DNA from: Polytrichum commune
Lineage: Eukaryota; Streptophyta; Polytrichopsida; Polytrichales; Polytrichaceae
DNA: 64,000 nucleotides
Reading direction: 5' to 3'
Assembly: GCA_950295325.1 (NCBI GenBank)
Contig: OX485803.1
Span: forward strand, 68,649,554-68,713,553
Positions 12,247 to 24,394 of this stretch are shown here, in pieces. The notes below the pieces were generated by a model, which was not told where the DNA came from, did not search any database, and saw nothing but the letters and a program-made list of their open reading frames with translations. The position numbers were made by a program, and so were the translations under genes. The first letter of the stretch is position 1, and each line of letters begins with the position of its first letter.

Positions 12247-12591
12247 GATTCTTAGGTGTGGATTCTTAGATATAATTTTTTTTTCTATCTATGCAAAAGA
12301 TAAAAGTAAGTCTAAATCATGTTACTTAAAGTAAAATTCACTTGTATTTAACTCAAAAATAAAAGTGTGTTATGATTATCAACCCCCCTCCCCACACATC
12401 GAGGTACATGTAAAATAAGGCTTTTACTTTTATTAAAGACCAAGTAGGGTATTGGTATTTGAAGATACTTTTGTTTTTCATGTGATCATTTTGGGTCTAT
12501 ATACCATCTGAGACCCCTAAAAGCTAGGACCTTTATTTGTCACACTACTGTGACATTCATACCTAGGACCTCTATTTGTCAAACTACTTTA
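12247..12591. other. Upstream region of the MADS-box gene
   Basis: AT-rich DNA with no clear TATA box in the expected orientation. It contains a near-duplicated phrase ACCTAGGACCTCTATTTGTC / GCTAGGACCTTTATTTGTC at about 12523-12575. Nothing else recognisable. Confidence 0.4.
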
Positions 12592-12730
12592 AGGTAGATA
12601 ACCCTTATTCAATTACTTTTCTTAATTGGACACCTATATTTGAGTGGTGTGTGGTTATGTGGGACTCCAAGAATGGATGCCAAAAAGACATGGCTTTACA
12701 AGAAACTGGACTCGATGCCAAAATATGATA

Positions 12731-12768
12731 ACCATTCTAGGCTCAACACTCAGCACAATTGGGGGACC

Positions 12769-12799
<31 letters not shown>

Positions 12800-12852
12800 T
12801 AATAAGGTCACATAGGCCCCCCTAGTTGTGTGGAGTGTTGAGCCTAGAATGA
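12731..12852. repeat. Foldback with TTA microsatellite loop
   Basis: The arm 12731-12770 (CATTCTAGGCTCAACACTC then CACAATTGGGGGACCTAT) is nearly complementary to 12811-12852 (AGGCCCCCCTAG then GAGTGTTGAGCCTAGAATG). The loop is a TTA microsatellite at about 12771-12800. It lies inside the R1 copy; R1 copy 2 has only one arm at the matching place, so the inversion arose within this copy. Confidence 0.75.
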
Positions 12853-13018
12853 TCTATACAACATTAATGAGCTCAAGAATCTTCACTTTGATAATAAATA
12901 AAATATTCAAATGAGCTTCAAAAATTGTGAAGAAAATGGCTATAGCCTTGATTTGGAATTGCTAACCATCTCATGCTAATCGTGTGTTTCATATCCAAGG
13001 AGAAGTCGGCTTGGAACT

Positions 13019-14078
13019 GGTTTCCACCATGGACCATGAAGTCGGACCATGGAAGATGGAATTTTTCCATGGTCCAACTTTCATGGTCCGATTTCTTAAA
13101 AATTCAATTTACAAAGCCTTTGGGCCCCTCACTAGGTGTAGACCGAATGTGGACCAAGAGGAATGACCATGCACCAAAAAGTGGATGTGGTGATCTTTTC
13201 TGATATATGCCCAAAAAGGGCAGTTTTGAGAAAAAATTCAAGTTTGACCATTCTCTTGTCTTCTTTTGTCTTCATCTTCTTTCCCCCAAAAAAATTCCAT
13301 AAGAAAGTTACTATAACGTCATTTCTCTGTTGTGGACCCTTGCCTTTTTCTACTAGAGCACCTCTTTTGCCTCTCCTACCGCAAAACCCGTTGGACCATG
13401 TCAGTGGATAATGTAGGCCATAAAATATGTCTTCTGGGGGCCTTGAACTCCATGGCCACTCTGACATTTTTTTCCTTGGTGTAAACCAAAGTGGTCCCTG
13501 CTCAGGGAGTGCACTATTCATTAAAACCAAGCATCACGTGCGTGCATGCCCCTTATTAAAATACCCCTGTATACATTTTATTTTTGCTAAAATCAAGCAA
13601 TATACTTACAAATCTCATTGCTTCAAAATACATTTCCATACGTACACAAGGGTCCAAAAACAAATACAAAAATTGTATATAACATGTGTACAAATGTTTG
13701 GAAATGCAAAAATATGGCCCTATTATATGTATAATATCAAATCATAGATTTTTAGTTATAAAGTCGTTACTTAGTGGATGAAAAAACACATGATTCTTGG
13801 TCCAGGTCTGACTTGAACGCGTAAACGCGTAAATGCGTACTTTACATATATTTTTCTATAGCCTCATGTATATCTACTTCTTGCTTAATAGCAATATGTC
13901 TCTTGTACGTACATTTTGTACATGCTTGTTTTAAATAATACCCCTTTTGTGCACCCACGTGTATAAATACAGTACTTGAACAGTGCACACCCTGGGGGTC
14001 CCTGGATGAGTTCAACAACCAATCACAAATTCTACAGGAGCTTGGGACAACTTCATGGTCCATGGTGTAAACAACCCC
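13019..14078 (-). mobile_element. MITE family M1, copy A (reverse orientation, split by another MITE)
   Basis: Nonautonomous DNA element with terminal inverted repeats built on TTTACACCATGGACCATGAAG. Left end TTTCCACCATGGACCATGAAG, right end CTTCATGGTCCATGGTGTAAA. The interior matches copies B (17058-17626), C (23828-24394) and D (55014-55572) in reverse orientation, for example the block around 13380-13480. A second element occupies 13501-13996; without it copy A would be about 560 bp like its sisters. The left terminus is more diverged than the right, so its target duplication cannot be read with confidence. Confidence 0.85.
13501..13996. mobile_element. hAT-like MITE nested in M1 copy A
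   Basis: A 496-bp element with ends CTCAGGGAGTGCACTATTCA and (reverse complement of the right end) CCCAGGGTGTGCACTGTTCA, which agree at 17 of 20 positions. It is flanked by an 8-bp direct repeat GGTCCCTG at 13493-13500 and 13997-14004. The host M1 sequence resumes exactly across the insertion. CAGGG termini and an 8-bp target duplication are hallmarks of the hAT superfamily. The interior codes for nothing recognisable, so it is nonautonomous. Confidence 0.88.
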
Positions 14079-14130
14079 TTAGTTAGGAAAGTACTTACCA
14101 TTTAAGACCAATCTACCTTATCACAAAAAC

Positions 14131-15970
14131 TTGAGCTTGTTATTAAATCTTTATTTTTGGAAAACTTGCCACCTTTAGAACACTGGATTCAATCATATGC
14201 ATATTGTCTTCGCACTACCATTTTAACCCTCAAAAGATCAAGGGGCTCAATGTGCATATTTACGTTTTCTAGAAGCCTCATTAATCTGGGCTATAGAGAA
14301 ATATTGTGCCCCACACTAATAGGACTATTTAGTGTAGTTTTGACTGCATAAACCCATGGCATCTCCCAAAACGATATGTTGGTATGATTTCCAACATTGT
14401 ATTCTAACATCTCAAAGCACTTGCCTTGGCATCTATGATCATGCTCATCATTTGAGACTTCAATTTGATGCAAAGTCTTACCAATCAATCCTCGGTTGCA
14501 TTGGTCCTCTCCTTAACATCTATACGATTTAAAAAATAGGACTCAACAACTTACATGCATTGAGCATATAGATGTCACGTTACCTATCATTAGGGCAATC
14601 CACCGCAATTCCAACATTTATGGTCCAATTATCTAGGATTACCATCATGTAGATGATAGATTTTTCTTCCGTCTAATCTACAAAAGCATATTCAAAACAT
14701 CTAATGAGAAATGCCCGAAAATGGGCTTAGGGTTTGGTTATTCATCCAAATGCTCGCCCTCACCCCTCTTGGAAACGTTGACACAACAAGGTGATGCAAA
14801 TGTTGATGTTGCCTTCGATACGTGTAATATCATTATGGTGGTATTGGGAGCGAACTTGCTTGACTTTATCAAACATCAATCTACATGTGTAAAAAGGGCT
14901 TGAATGGCACTCATGTAAAGGCTCATGAACCCAAAGTAACGGCTCTTTTTGGACCTCATGGAAAAAGGAATGGGTTGGGCTACATTTTGGATTTAGCTTT
15001 GCGGTCTTGACACATGAACAAATAAGAGAAAATTTAGAGCTTTATTTTATTTTTGGGTTCAACCCATGATTTTTTAATTTTTGGGTTCAGGGCATTATAC
15101 ACACACACACACAAACAAACAAACAAACAAACAAACAAACAAGATAAGTGAGTTTAATATGGTTATCAATCTTAATCAGACACCTATCTTTGAGTGGTAT
15201 AGGGTGGGGTGAAGATCTGAGAACAGACACCTAACAAAATGTGTTCAAAAGAGATTGAACCTCAACTTGTTAACCATTTTAAGTTCAATAGTCGACATAT
15301 TTGGGGGTGGTGGGTGGGGACGCATGATGCAAATAACTTGCAAAGATGAACAATGAGACATTGTGTGAGACAAAGATGAAGATTTTATGTAAGACATGGC
15401 CCACGGGGCAATCGAGGCCTTCCCACAGGTAGATCACTTAGTGCATTTTAAAAACAACGTGCGGCATAATATAGAGAGGATTAAAATCGTTTGAAATAAA
15501 AATTATAAAGGAATTCCAAATAATGAAGGGGCCATTAAATGTAGACAATCCCATTATAAGTAAGTTAGATGGACATAAAACGTGGGCCATTATTTTTTTG
15601 TACAATTAATATAGGGGCTGAAGATAAGGATCCTAGAAGGTATGTTTAGTATGGTATGTAAATGGGTTTAGGACTCATGGGGATGGATGATAATTGGGAT
15701 TTCCGTCTGTCCAAAAATGGCTTAAAATGAATATAGAGTACAAAAAATTGCAGTGACTTGGACAATATAAGTAATGGAAGGGTGCAAACAAATGGGCCAT
15801 TTTTTAAATTTAAGTAATTATAGGGAGGCTTTAATTCAACCCTTGAAGGTAAATAACCCCAAAACAGAAAAAAACCCCAGCTACACGTGGGGCACAAAAA
15901 TGCCTTAGAGTGATCTACCCGTGGGCCTTCCATCGATGAGTGGCCAAGATCACCCCTCCCATGACCACCA
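14131..15970. other. Gene-less stretch with R1 fragment and microsatellite
   Basis: No coding region is supported. It holds a CA then CAAA microsatellite at about 15100-15142 and a partial R1 copy at about 15150-15310 (AGACACCTATCTTTGAGTGG, then AACCATTTTAAGTTCAATAG). The rest is AT-rich unique-looking DNA. Confidence 0.5.
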
Positions 15971-15974
15971 AATA

Positions 15975-16135
15975 ATATTACGTTTATGGTATTTAGTGTC
16001 ACGTACACTTAATACACTTAAGAATAATAGAGCTTGTAACTGAACTACACCGTTTATGGCATTTAGTGTCACATACACTATTTGCGAAGGGCCTAAACTG
16101 GATGCCTAGAGGTCTCAAAGTGTCACATCCGCTAA
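15975..16135. repeat. Repeat family R3 fragment (TTTAGTGTCAC motif)
   Basis: TTTATGGTATTTAGTGTCAC at about 15983 recurs with one change at about 16050. The following block (CACTATTTGCGAAGGGCC to TGTCACATCCGCTAA) matches, in reverse, the end of the element at 27828-28165. Scattered TTTAGTGTAGCAC-like pieces continue to about 16740, but I cannot bound them. Confidence 0.5.
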
Positions 16136-17057
16136 AATTGCCGAAATGATACTATTTGTCAACGTAAGTCAACATTGAAGGTCATTTACACTATGACTTT
16201 TAGTGTAGCACATTAGGATACTTGAGATGATAGTTTTATGTTTCCGCATGCTAGGGGAAGATATTATTGCACGTATTGGTGGTAAGTGTCATGTGTTTAC
16301 ATCTTAGTATCCAAGAGAAAGATATACTTGAACACACTAATGCCAAGTGTCAGTTGTGTACACTTTAGTCAACTTCGTTGATTATCCCGATGAGTCCGTG
16401 GTGCTATTTGGAGTCACGTAGCGCTATAGCCATTTAATGAGAATCTAATGTTGTACGAAGCAAGGTCATTTATGTTCTATAATATCCAAACAACCTATTG
16501 AACTTTCATTAGTAAAAATTGAACTCATCAGTAAGACATTATTGCACCGCGTAACTCCAAATAGCAGCATGCACTCAATGGGATATTCATTGCTATAGAA
16601 CATTGTGTAATGTAGACATACACCTCATAACAATACAATATTGAACATACTGGAACCAAAATATTTGTAAACAAACTTGAACGCCAAGTGTCATCAGGTG
16701 ACACTGATGTGAAATTGTTGATCATTAGTGTAAGTTATAACCTAGCATATGCCTCATAATAAAGTAAGTGACACTATTACGCATGGGACACGAAATACAT
16801 ACCATGAACGGTGCACCTCCACCACCCATGATTTGGAGCATGATCATCTTCTTCTTAAGGTACATGAACAATGAAGAGGCCTTGTGTTTGTGGCAAAAAT
16901 CATGTTTGCGAATAATCCTTACTAAAGGAGTTCCCGAGCGGCTGTGAAAACATGTGGTGGTGACATAGGCTGATGGGGGCACGTGCATCACCGTGAGATC
17001 GTAAACCCGATAATGAATAGAATAATATAATAGGGTTTTGGAATAACCGACACTCAT

Positions 17058-17626
17058 GGGTTGTTTACACCATGGATCGTGAAGTCGTCCCAAGGCCCTG
17101 TAAAATCTGTGATTGGCTATTGAACTCGTCCTGGGACCACTTCGGTTTACACCAAGGAAAAAATGTCAGAGTGACCATGGAATTCGAGGTCCCCAAAAGA
17201 CATATTTTAAGGCCTACATTATCCACTGACATGGTCCAACGGGTTTTGCGGTGGGAGAGGCAAAAGAGGTGCTCTAGTAGAAAAAGGCAGAGAAATGATG
17301 TTAGAATAAATTTTTGATGAATTTTTTTTTGGGGACGAAAAGATGAAGATAGGAGAAGGCAAGAAGATGGTCAAACTTGATTTTTTTCTTCTCAAAACTG
17401 CCTTTTTTTTTTGGCATATACTTCAAAAAAAATTAGCTCATTCACTTTTTGATGCTTGGTCATTCCTTTTGGTCCACATTCAGTTTACACCTAGTAAGGG
17501 GCCCAAAGGCTTCGTAAATTGATTTTTTTTTAGAAATCGGACCATGGATGTTGAACCATGAGTCATACCATGGAAAAAGGCTATCTTCCATGGTCCGACT
17601 TCGTGGTCCATGGTGTAAATTGGCCC
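17058..17626 (+). mobile_element. MITE family M1, copy B
   Basis: A 569-bp element with terminal inverted repeats: GTTTACACCATGGATCGTG at the left and TCGTGGTCCATGGTGTAAA at the right. It carries a subterminal palindrome around CCATGG near the right end (about 17540-17600). It matches copies A, C and D along its length. Flanking triplets CAT and TTG do not give a clean target duplication. No coding capacity. Confidence 0.85.
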
Positions 17627-17652
17627 TTGTATGTGCAATTCGGTTGCCTTTG

Positions 17653-18280
17653 TGAATAGGTTGCTTCTTTATCCATGCAAATTACCTTGGGTCAAAATCA
17701 AAACACAAAAAATTATAAGTTTTTCTATCCATCCAAACAACAACCATAGTACATAAAAAAATTCTTGTATTTTGTTACTTTGGTAAAATTATTCAAAATA
17801 GTGTGGAATTTCAACATAATAGCATGGGGCAACCTAATTGCACATATCGGTGTACATTGATGAGTGTCATTGGGTTGACCCACACTAGTTTATTGACATT
17901 CCATAGTATTTCAAATATTTATTACCACATAACGAAACACATGATAGGATTTTTCATACTGCGGTGGCTAGATGGATGAATTAACAAAGTAGTAAGTATT
18001 TGTAATCATGTTTTGATCCAAGGTAATTTGCATGGGTATAGAGGCATCAACTTCATTACACATATAAGTGTACAATGATATGTGCACGGCGCATTTAGGT
18101 TAACCCATACTAATTTATTGACATTCCACACTATTTAGAATGTTTTTTTACCACATTTTCATAACACATGGCGTTTGTTTTACTATGGTTGCTATACGAA
18201 TGAATAAACAAAGATATAGGTCTTTGTGATTTAGTTTTGACCCAAGGTAATATGCATGGATAAAGAGTTAGCCTATTCAA
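17653..18280. mobile_element. Foldback element with roughly 45-bp inverted ends
   Basis: The left end GAATAGGTTGCTTCTTTATC plus ATGCAAATTACCTTGGGTC pairs with the right end (reverse complement TTGAATAGGCTAACTC plus TTTATCCATGCATATTACC). Inside, the block from about 17860 to 18045 is repeated directly at about 18090-18265 (TTTATTGACATTCCA; TTTTGA[TC]CCAAGGTAAT). It begins just beyond the end of M1 copy B. No coding capacity seen. Confidence 0.7.
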
Positions 18281-18439
18281 GAGGTCAATCTAATTGCATT
18301 TCAATGTAACTAGTAATTGCCACTACTAACATGATGTCGTAACGTATTTTAACACGATATTGTACGATCGTCCATGATTTGTTCCAAGATCTATGCACAA
18401 ACATTTTTGGCCATTGGATCAGCTCGGCAAACATCTTAT

Positions 18440-18880
18440 CTAGTTAGGAATTGCGAATCACAAAGATTATCATTTTAGGTTTTAGGAACAAAGTTGAGAT
18501 GCGTAAGTTGTTAGGGGTCAAAGTAAAGGGTTCTTGAGTATCTTTCAACGATCACATAAGCCCCTCCCAATTGTTAGGGTTTGGATCAATAACATAACCC
18601 AAGTACCAAAACATGTTCCAAAATGAGCGCATTGCCTACATTCTAAGGTATGTGGCCCTATTGCGACACTTCCAACTCCACAAGCATCTATGTCTGTTGG
18701 ATTGGCTTGGGAATTGTTTTTCACTTAGTAATTGCAAATCACAAAGATGGTCATCTAGTTTTAGGGATGGGAGTATGCAAAAGTCATAAAAGGTCAAAGT
18801 GAAGGTTCATTCTCTCTCATTAAATGATCGCATTGACTATCCCAATCGTGTTATGTATTGAGCCTAGGACAATGTTTAGA
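18440..18880. repeat. Direct duplication, two units about 285 bp apart
   Basis: The unit near 18440-18600 (ATTGCGAATCACAAAGAT, later GGGGTCAAAGTAAAGG and CCCAATTGTTAGGGTTTGG) returns near 18725-18880 (ATTGCAAATCACAAAGAT, AGGTCAAAGTGAAGG, CCCAATCGTGTTATG). The ends of both units resemble part of the R1 family in reverse. Confidence 0.55.
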
Positions 18881-20332
18881 TTTTGAGCATGTAGTCCAAT
18901 CTCATTGTTGAGCATATAATCCTCCTAAACTATGATGTATGAAGAAAATAAGAAAGTAATTATAATATTTCTAATATGTCCGCCACCACTATAGATATTT
19001 TAGTTGCATTGACCCCTAGTTTGGTTTCAGAGTCCTTGATCAAATTTTAGTATAGTGGGACCCAATTGAAATGATTAAACAATAAAAATTTGCAAGGGAC
19101 AAGATTTACCATAACCCCCTGGTAGGTGTTGTGAACCAAAATCCTACAAGTTGTTTGTCAAGTGTTGTCTACATGTAAAAATCAAATGTAAATGTAAGAC
19201 ATATTGTAGAGGTACTTAAAAGTTACTTCAAGAACAAGGAAGGAAGACTTGGCTCAAAGGATCATGGACTCGTCTTTAACTTATGCCATTTACAAATTTA
19301 ATGGCAAGCTTAAAAGGATTTCATTGACAACATTTGTTATGGTCCAATACTGTCATGGGGAGGTCATTAGCTATATACTTTTGCAAATTGTGTGTGGTTG
19401 GGGGCTATTTAAAGGTGGCATATTTATCTAGAATTTCAGAATTATTTTCACCCTATTATTAGATTAAATGGTACTTTGAGGTATTTTCAAGACCCTTTAA
19501 ATAGAATTTGCACCACGATCTTATTTTCTAAACTCTATCTTATATGTAAAGTATACCATTTATAAAAATTTGGAATATTGACATAAAGTGATGTTAATAT
19601 GTAACAAAATGACAACAATGCATTGATGGAACTTTCAAATAATAACAATTATGCTCAATGCCTAAAGTGTTGCAATTTTGGTTACATTTGAAAACATGAA
19701 CAAAGGAAAGAATTAGATGGTTCTCACATTAAAGTAATATGTTAAAAAAAAACCAAATGAACCTACAAGATTAGTCAAATATCCAACATTATTGTATGCA
19801 AAGAATCAAATGCCCAACATGATTGTCTACAAGGGGTATGTGTTCAAGCTTGATCAATAATGCAATGCAATTATTACAACTATGATTTTCCCACAAAGTT
19901 CATCTAAGCTCTTAGCATCTATGGGATCAAGCATATAAATCTTCCTCATTGGATCATACTTCATTGTCATATTTTACATGATTGAATTTGCATCTACTTA
20001 CTTATAATCTCTTTGGTCATAGTGGAATTTGAGGTGCCTTGGAGCAGGGGAAAAACAACATGTCATGATTTCAAAGGGGCATGACAACTCCCTTTTTAAA
20101 TGTAGTTTCTTGTCTTTTTTTTGGAGGTCAACGGGTTGCCTGCACAATTCCCATTTCGTGCCAAATTTTCTTTGCATTATTAAAACCCACCCACTCCACT
20201 ATGTTACCAATAACAATTCTTTGGGAAATTGTTGTTGGCATGTTAATTTTGAGTAGTTTCCCTTTGATGTGTTTCTTGGCAGCTTTAACCGTTGAAGAAA
20301 TTCTAATTGAATTTTTGAAGAGAACAAAAGAC
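18881..20332. other. Gene-less stretch
   Basis: AT-rich DNA. I see no supported gene, no inverted-repeat element and no long microsatellite. Confidence 0.45.
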
Positions 20333-20710
20333 TCACATATAAGATTTCAAACCAACCAACATAAAAGTGGGCGAGGAGGAGGGCCTAATCACCATTATTG
20401 AAGTAGATTGAATGTTTATCTCGTGTAAGCATGTGCTTGGGTGGGCATTAAGTTGAGAAACCAAAGTGGCCTTGAAGATTTGATGTTTGTCATACTCCAC
20501 CGTCGACACAACTTTCACAGTTGCTATATTGGATTCTCCAAACATCTCCTCACAATCCAACATATTTGAAATCAACTGATGTGTTTCATCTTCGATAATG
20601 GGTGGAGGAAACACAATCTCCTCCATGATTTCGTCCTCCAAAACACCCTCAGAGTTTCTATTACCTTCCTCCATTTTAGCCCTCAAAACTTCAACATCGC
20701 CATCATCCAC
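20333..20710 (-). pseudogene. Broken fragment of an unidentified repeated plant protein family (N-terminal part)
   Basis: A 125-residue open frame contains VEYDKHQIFKATLVSQLN, which resembles a segment (FKATLVSQLNGNP) that I recall from repeated proteins of unknown function in non-flowering plants. It is preceded by an acidic stretch (EEIVFPPPIIEDETHQLIS). The copy looks short and broken. The region at 25490-25756 resembles the C-terminal part of the same recalled family. I cannot name the family; it may be carried by a mobile element. Confidence 0.4.
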
Positions 20711-20937
20711 CTCTGTAGGCTTATTGCTTGGTTTTTACGCTAGATGAGTTGGATTAACCTTTTCTACGATTCACAAAGTGTGGAACCATGTTTGCATGAA
20801 GAGGGCTACAACTTGTGCCTCAAATTTTTTTTATCCTTGTGTAAAACTTGTGGATTTGCTTGCAAGATCCAAAGCCGAGTCACATGAAACCCTGCAATAA
20901 TCCAAAACATATCCTCCAATAATGCTAACCTTCCTCA

Positions 20938-21428
20938 AGAATACACACAAGACTCAAGGCCCATGACCATTGCACTTCAAGCACTCTTATTGGTGAGAGG
21001 CGGGGTTGGCCTATGTTCACTTCACACTACGCTTCAAGGACCAATGGAGTAAGCGAATGCAAGATAAATTTAAAGTCTACATGGATCCCTACATGGTCTC
21101 AAATGGATTATGTTTCATGGTCACTTGGATTATTTGCAAAAACCACCTCTTGGAGGTAGGCCTAATACAAAACCAAAGACCATGGCACTCTAAAATCTAA
21201 CAACCCTTGATTTATTATACTTCATCATGTGTGGATACCTAACATGAATAGAAATTCCTTGAAATAGCATTTGGTTGAAGGCCTAGTTGCATGAAATTTC
21301 ACACTACATTTGAGGGCATGTGACCATAGTACATGATTTTGGAAGTGTCTTGGGATGGCCTTTACTCATAAATTTTGGGCTCTCACAATTTCATGGTCAT
21401 GGCTCTTAGCTCTTGTGTGAAGTGGCCC
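20938..21428. mobile_element. MITE family M6, copy 1
   Basis: Right end GCTCTTGTGTGAAGTGGCCC; left end ACACACAAGACTCAAGGCCC, diverged at its outermost bases. The interior blocks CATGACCATTGCACTTCAAG, TTCACACTACGCTTCAAGG and ACCACCTCTTGGAGGTAGGC recur at 34546-35463. Noncoding. Confidence 0.7.
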
Positions 21429-21828
21429 TAAACCAAGATATCCAATGCAAACTTATGAATTAAATTATTTTTAGTCAATAGAGGCAGTTTCTCATCCACT
21501 CCAAATACATCCATTAAACCTCACATAAATTCTTCGTTCGTCCAAATGTTACATACTCTACTTTTTCGATGAAAATTAAATACCACCAATACTTTTCACA
21601 TACCCTAATTTAGATATAATATTGTATGGGTCATTCTATCCAAGCTATAGTAATTCCGAAATTAGTATAAATCTTTGCTCTATTAATTTAAAATTACCCT
21701 ATAATTTTTCTCACGTGGTTTAATAAAATTTTGACAGTGACCTCCCCATGAATACTGTTTGTACAGGTCATGAATCTTTACAATTTATTTTATCGTTCAG
21801 TGGCAAAGAAATTTTGACACTAGATCAT

Positions 21829-21993
21829 TAAGATAGACAACCCCTTTTGGTTACATTTCTTAATGAGACATGTATGTTTGAGTAATATGTGGCACCAAGA
21901 ACGGATACCACAAATACATGTGTTTGAAAGAGATTGGATACATGAGCTCAATCATATTATAATCATTCTAGGTTCAATAGTCAAGATAGGTTC

Positions 21994-22054
<61 letters not shown>

Positions 22055-22252
22055 GCTAAATGAGCATGTAATGAGTACAAGAATCTTGACATTGAACATG
22101 ACATTCATATGAGTTCAAAAAATTATAAGGAATTTAGTGGCTACAACCTTGGTTTGAGTTTACTAACCATCTTATACTAATCGTGTGTTCCATATCCTAG
22201 GAGAAGTGGCTAATTGGAAAGAATAACCCTTTAAAACCCATCTACCTTACAA
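21829..22252 (+). repeat. Repeat family R1, copy 2
   Basis: Left end TTAAGATAGACAACCCC, right end TTTAAAACCCATCTACCTTA, imperfect inverted repeats as in copy 1. It contains a TG microsatellite followed by AG repeats at about 22005-22054. It keeps the stretch CATATCCTAGGAGAAGTGGC that is cut by an insertion in copy 1. Confidence 0.7.
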
Positions 22253-23144
22253 AACTCTTGGTTTTGGATCCATGATCCCTCCATTTTCTTGTAGTCAATA
22301 GGTAGGTCAAATTTCCATGAATAAGAAAATGGATCCTAGATTCAATGAACAGTAATTCATGTGTCAATGCCCAACATAGTATGAAATTAGGGATGTGTTT
22401 CGACCCAGGGGGGGTCGGCTCTTCATTGGAAACCTAAATGACGTGCATGGGTCATTATGAAATTAAACCCTCTATATACAAAAAAAATTTAGAGAAAAAG
22501 AAAGAAAGTGTATACTTACTAGTAGTAGGAGCCTAGAAAATGGACTCATGTACTTATAGTAAGATTTTCAATTTTATGTGATAAATGCTTCCACTACATG
22601 TACAATATATAAATAATGAATTAAATAGGCTTGTATTAATATAAAATTCACTCTCAGTTTCCAATGAGAAAGTCATTGATCATTTTTTTGATTCATAACA
22701 TGTAACTCAACAAGTACATGAAATAAAGAAAGACAAGAGCACAATGAAATAGCCACAATTTGGAGAGTAGAGTTCAAGGGAGCCCATGAGCATTCCAACA
22801 ACAATTTGTAAACATGTAGAACCCAAATGCAAACCCTAACAAGAGAGGTAGTAACTAAGGACTATTACCATATTACCACAATGGATGAAAACATGATTTG
22901 AATGACACTATCACATCTATTGTCACTTTCTTCTCGAAGCCTCATGACCCCCCTTTTGTACATCTACCTTTACTACATAACTCTCAATAACCCTTTTAAA
23001 TCATGCACACATAAGAGATAATTAACACCCTCCTCAATGTATTGTATACTATGTATGCTTACGCCTCTAATAACACCCCTTCTTACACTCACGTTAGTTT
23101 GTACATGTTTGAAGAGTCACCCCTTGGAGTTTGACCAAGTGATT
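22253..23144. other. Gene-less stretch
   Basis: AT-rich sequence without a supported gene or repeat. A short run of G at about 22410-22415 is the only local oddity. Confidence 0.4.
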
Positions 23145-23460
23145 ACTACTGTAATAAATATCATATTTAGTGTCATATTGTGTTTTATGTCATTGTGACC
23201 AATTATTGAGACAAATTTTAGTATATTACACATCCCAAAATTTGTGTAATGAAATAGTGTCCTAAATGATTGAAACTTGGATGAAAAATCACTTAGTATT
23301 TGCAACATTGTAAATCTATAATGCCCAAATTTTGTTTACAAGGAATGACAAATATTGTTAGGTTTACATTTAGTGTTGGTGACACTACATGGGCGGTTTA
23401 TGATCAGTATTGAGCAAGACAAATAGAATTGGTGACGCTAAATGCAGTATTTAGGGTAGT
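23145..23460. repeat. Repeat family R3, copy near 23.3 kb
   Basis: Bounded by TAAATATCATATTTAGTGTC at the left and GACGCTAAATGCAGTATTTA at the right, which are inverted relative to each other. The interior (GATGAAAAATCACTTAG, AAGGAATGACAAATA, ACATTTAGTGTTGGTGACA, GAGCAAGACAA) matches 54335-54715 in order. Confidence 0.65.
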
Positions 23461-23827
23461 TCTCCACATAGTCAAATGTTCTTTGGATATAAAGTAAGCA
23501 TTGGTAGATGCACGATCTCAACTTGAAACTTGGAAGTCTGAGTCTTTTTATAGAACCGGGCTATTATAGAAATGTGAGAGGTATATATATTGAAGGGGGT
23601 GCGAATTGTGACTCATACAAGACGAATAATACTTATCTAACTTTCTAAGTACTATTTTAAGACAAGAATAAAAACAAATCTCAAATTCGCTTGTCATGAG
23701 GATCAATCAACTACCATAGTGTGAATGGAATATTTCATCACAATATGGTAGTCTTTCTCCTTAAGGTAGAAAAACTGAAAATGGTATATGTGAGTTTCTT
23801 CCTATTTTCTAAGTTTCTTCTCAATGA

Positions 23828-24394
23828 GGGCTTGTTTACACCATGGATCGTGAAGTTGTCCCAAGGCCTTGTAAAATGTCCGATTGGTTGTTAAACTCGT
23901 CATGGGACCACTTTGGTTACACCAAGGGAAAAATGTCAGAATGACTGTGGAGTTGGAGGACCCCTAAGGAAATATTTTAAGGCCTACATTATCCACTGAC
24001 GTGGTCCAACGGGTTTTGTGGTGAAAGAGGCAAAAGAGGTGCTCTAGTAGAAAAAGCCAGGGCCCATGGCAGAGAAATGATGTTATAATAAACTTTTAAT
24101 GAAATGTTTTTTGGGGAAAAGAAGATGAAGACAAGAAAATGGTCAAACTTGATTTTATTTTATTTTCTCAAAACTTCCTTATTTCAGCATATACTTTGAA
24201 AAGCAACAGATTAATTTTTGGTGCATGGTCATTGCTCTTGGTCCACATTCAGTTTACACCTAGTGAGGGGCCCAAAGGCTTTGTGAATTGATTTTCTTAA
24301 GAAAACGGACTATGGAAGTTGGACCATCAAGTCGGACCATGGAAAAGGCCATCTTCCATGGTCCAATTTCATGGTCTGTGGTGTAAATTGGCCC
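23828..24394 (+). mobile_element. MITE family M1, copy C
   Basis: A 567-bp copy with left end GGGCTTGTTTACACCATGG and right end GTGGTGTAAATTGGCCC. The interior is collinear with copies B and D, including the AAGAGGTGCTCTAGTAGAAA block. Flanks TGA and TAA suggest a degraded 3-bp target duplication. Confidence 0.85.

Larger units (their letters stand above)
12592..14130 (+). repeat. Repeat family R1, copy 1 (inverted-repeat element, interrupted)
   Basis: Left end AAGGTAGATAACCCTTATTC and right end TTTAAGACCAATCTACCTTA form imperfect inverted repeats. The interior blocks TTAATTGGACACCTATATTTG, CATTCTAGGCTCAAC and CTAATCGTGTGTTTCATATCC are shared in order with the copy at 21829-22252. Copy 1 is interrupted near 13018 by a second element (13019-14078); the R1 sequence resumes at 14079 with TTAGGAAAGTACTTACC, matching GGAAAGAATAACC in copy 2. 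Partial copies lie near 15150-15310, 30440-30640, 56440-56485 and, reversed, 59735-59890. Confidence 0.7.
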
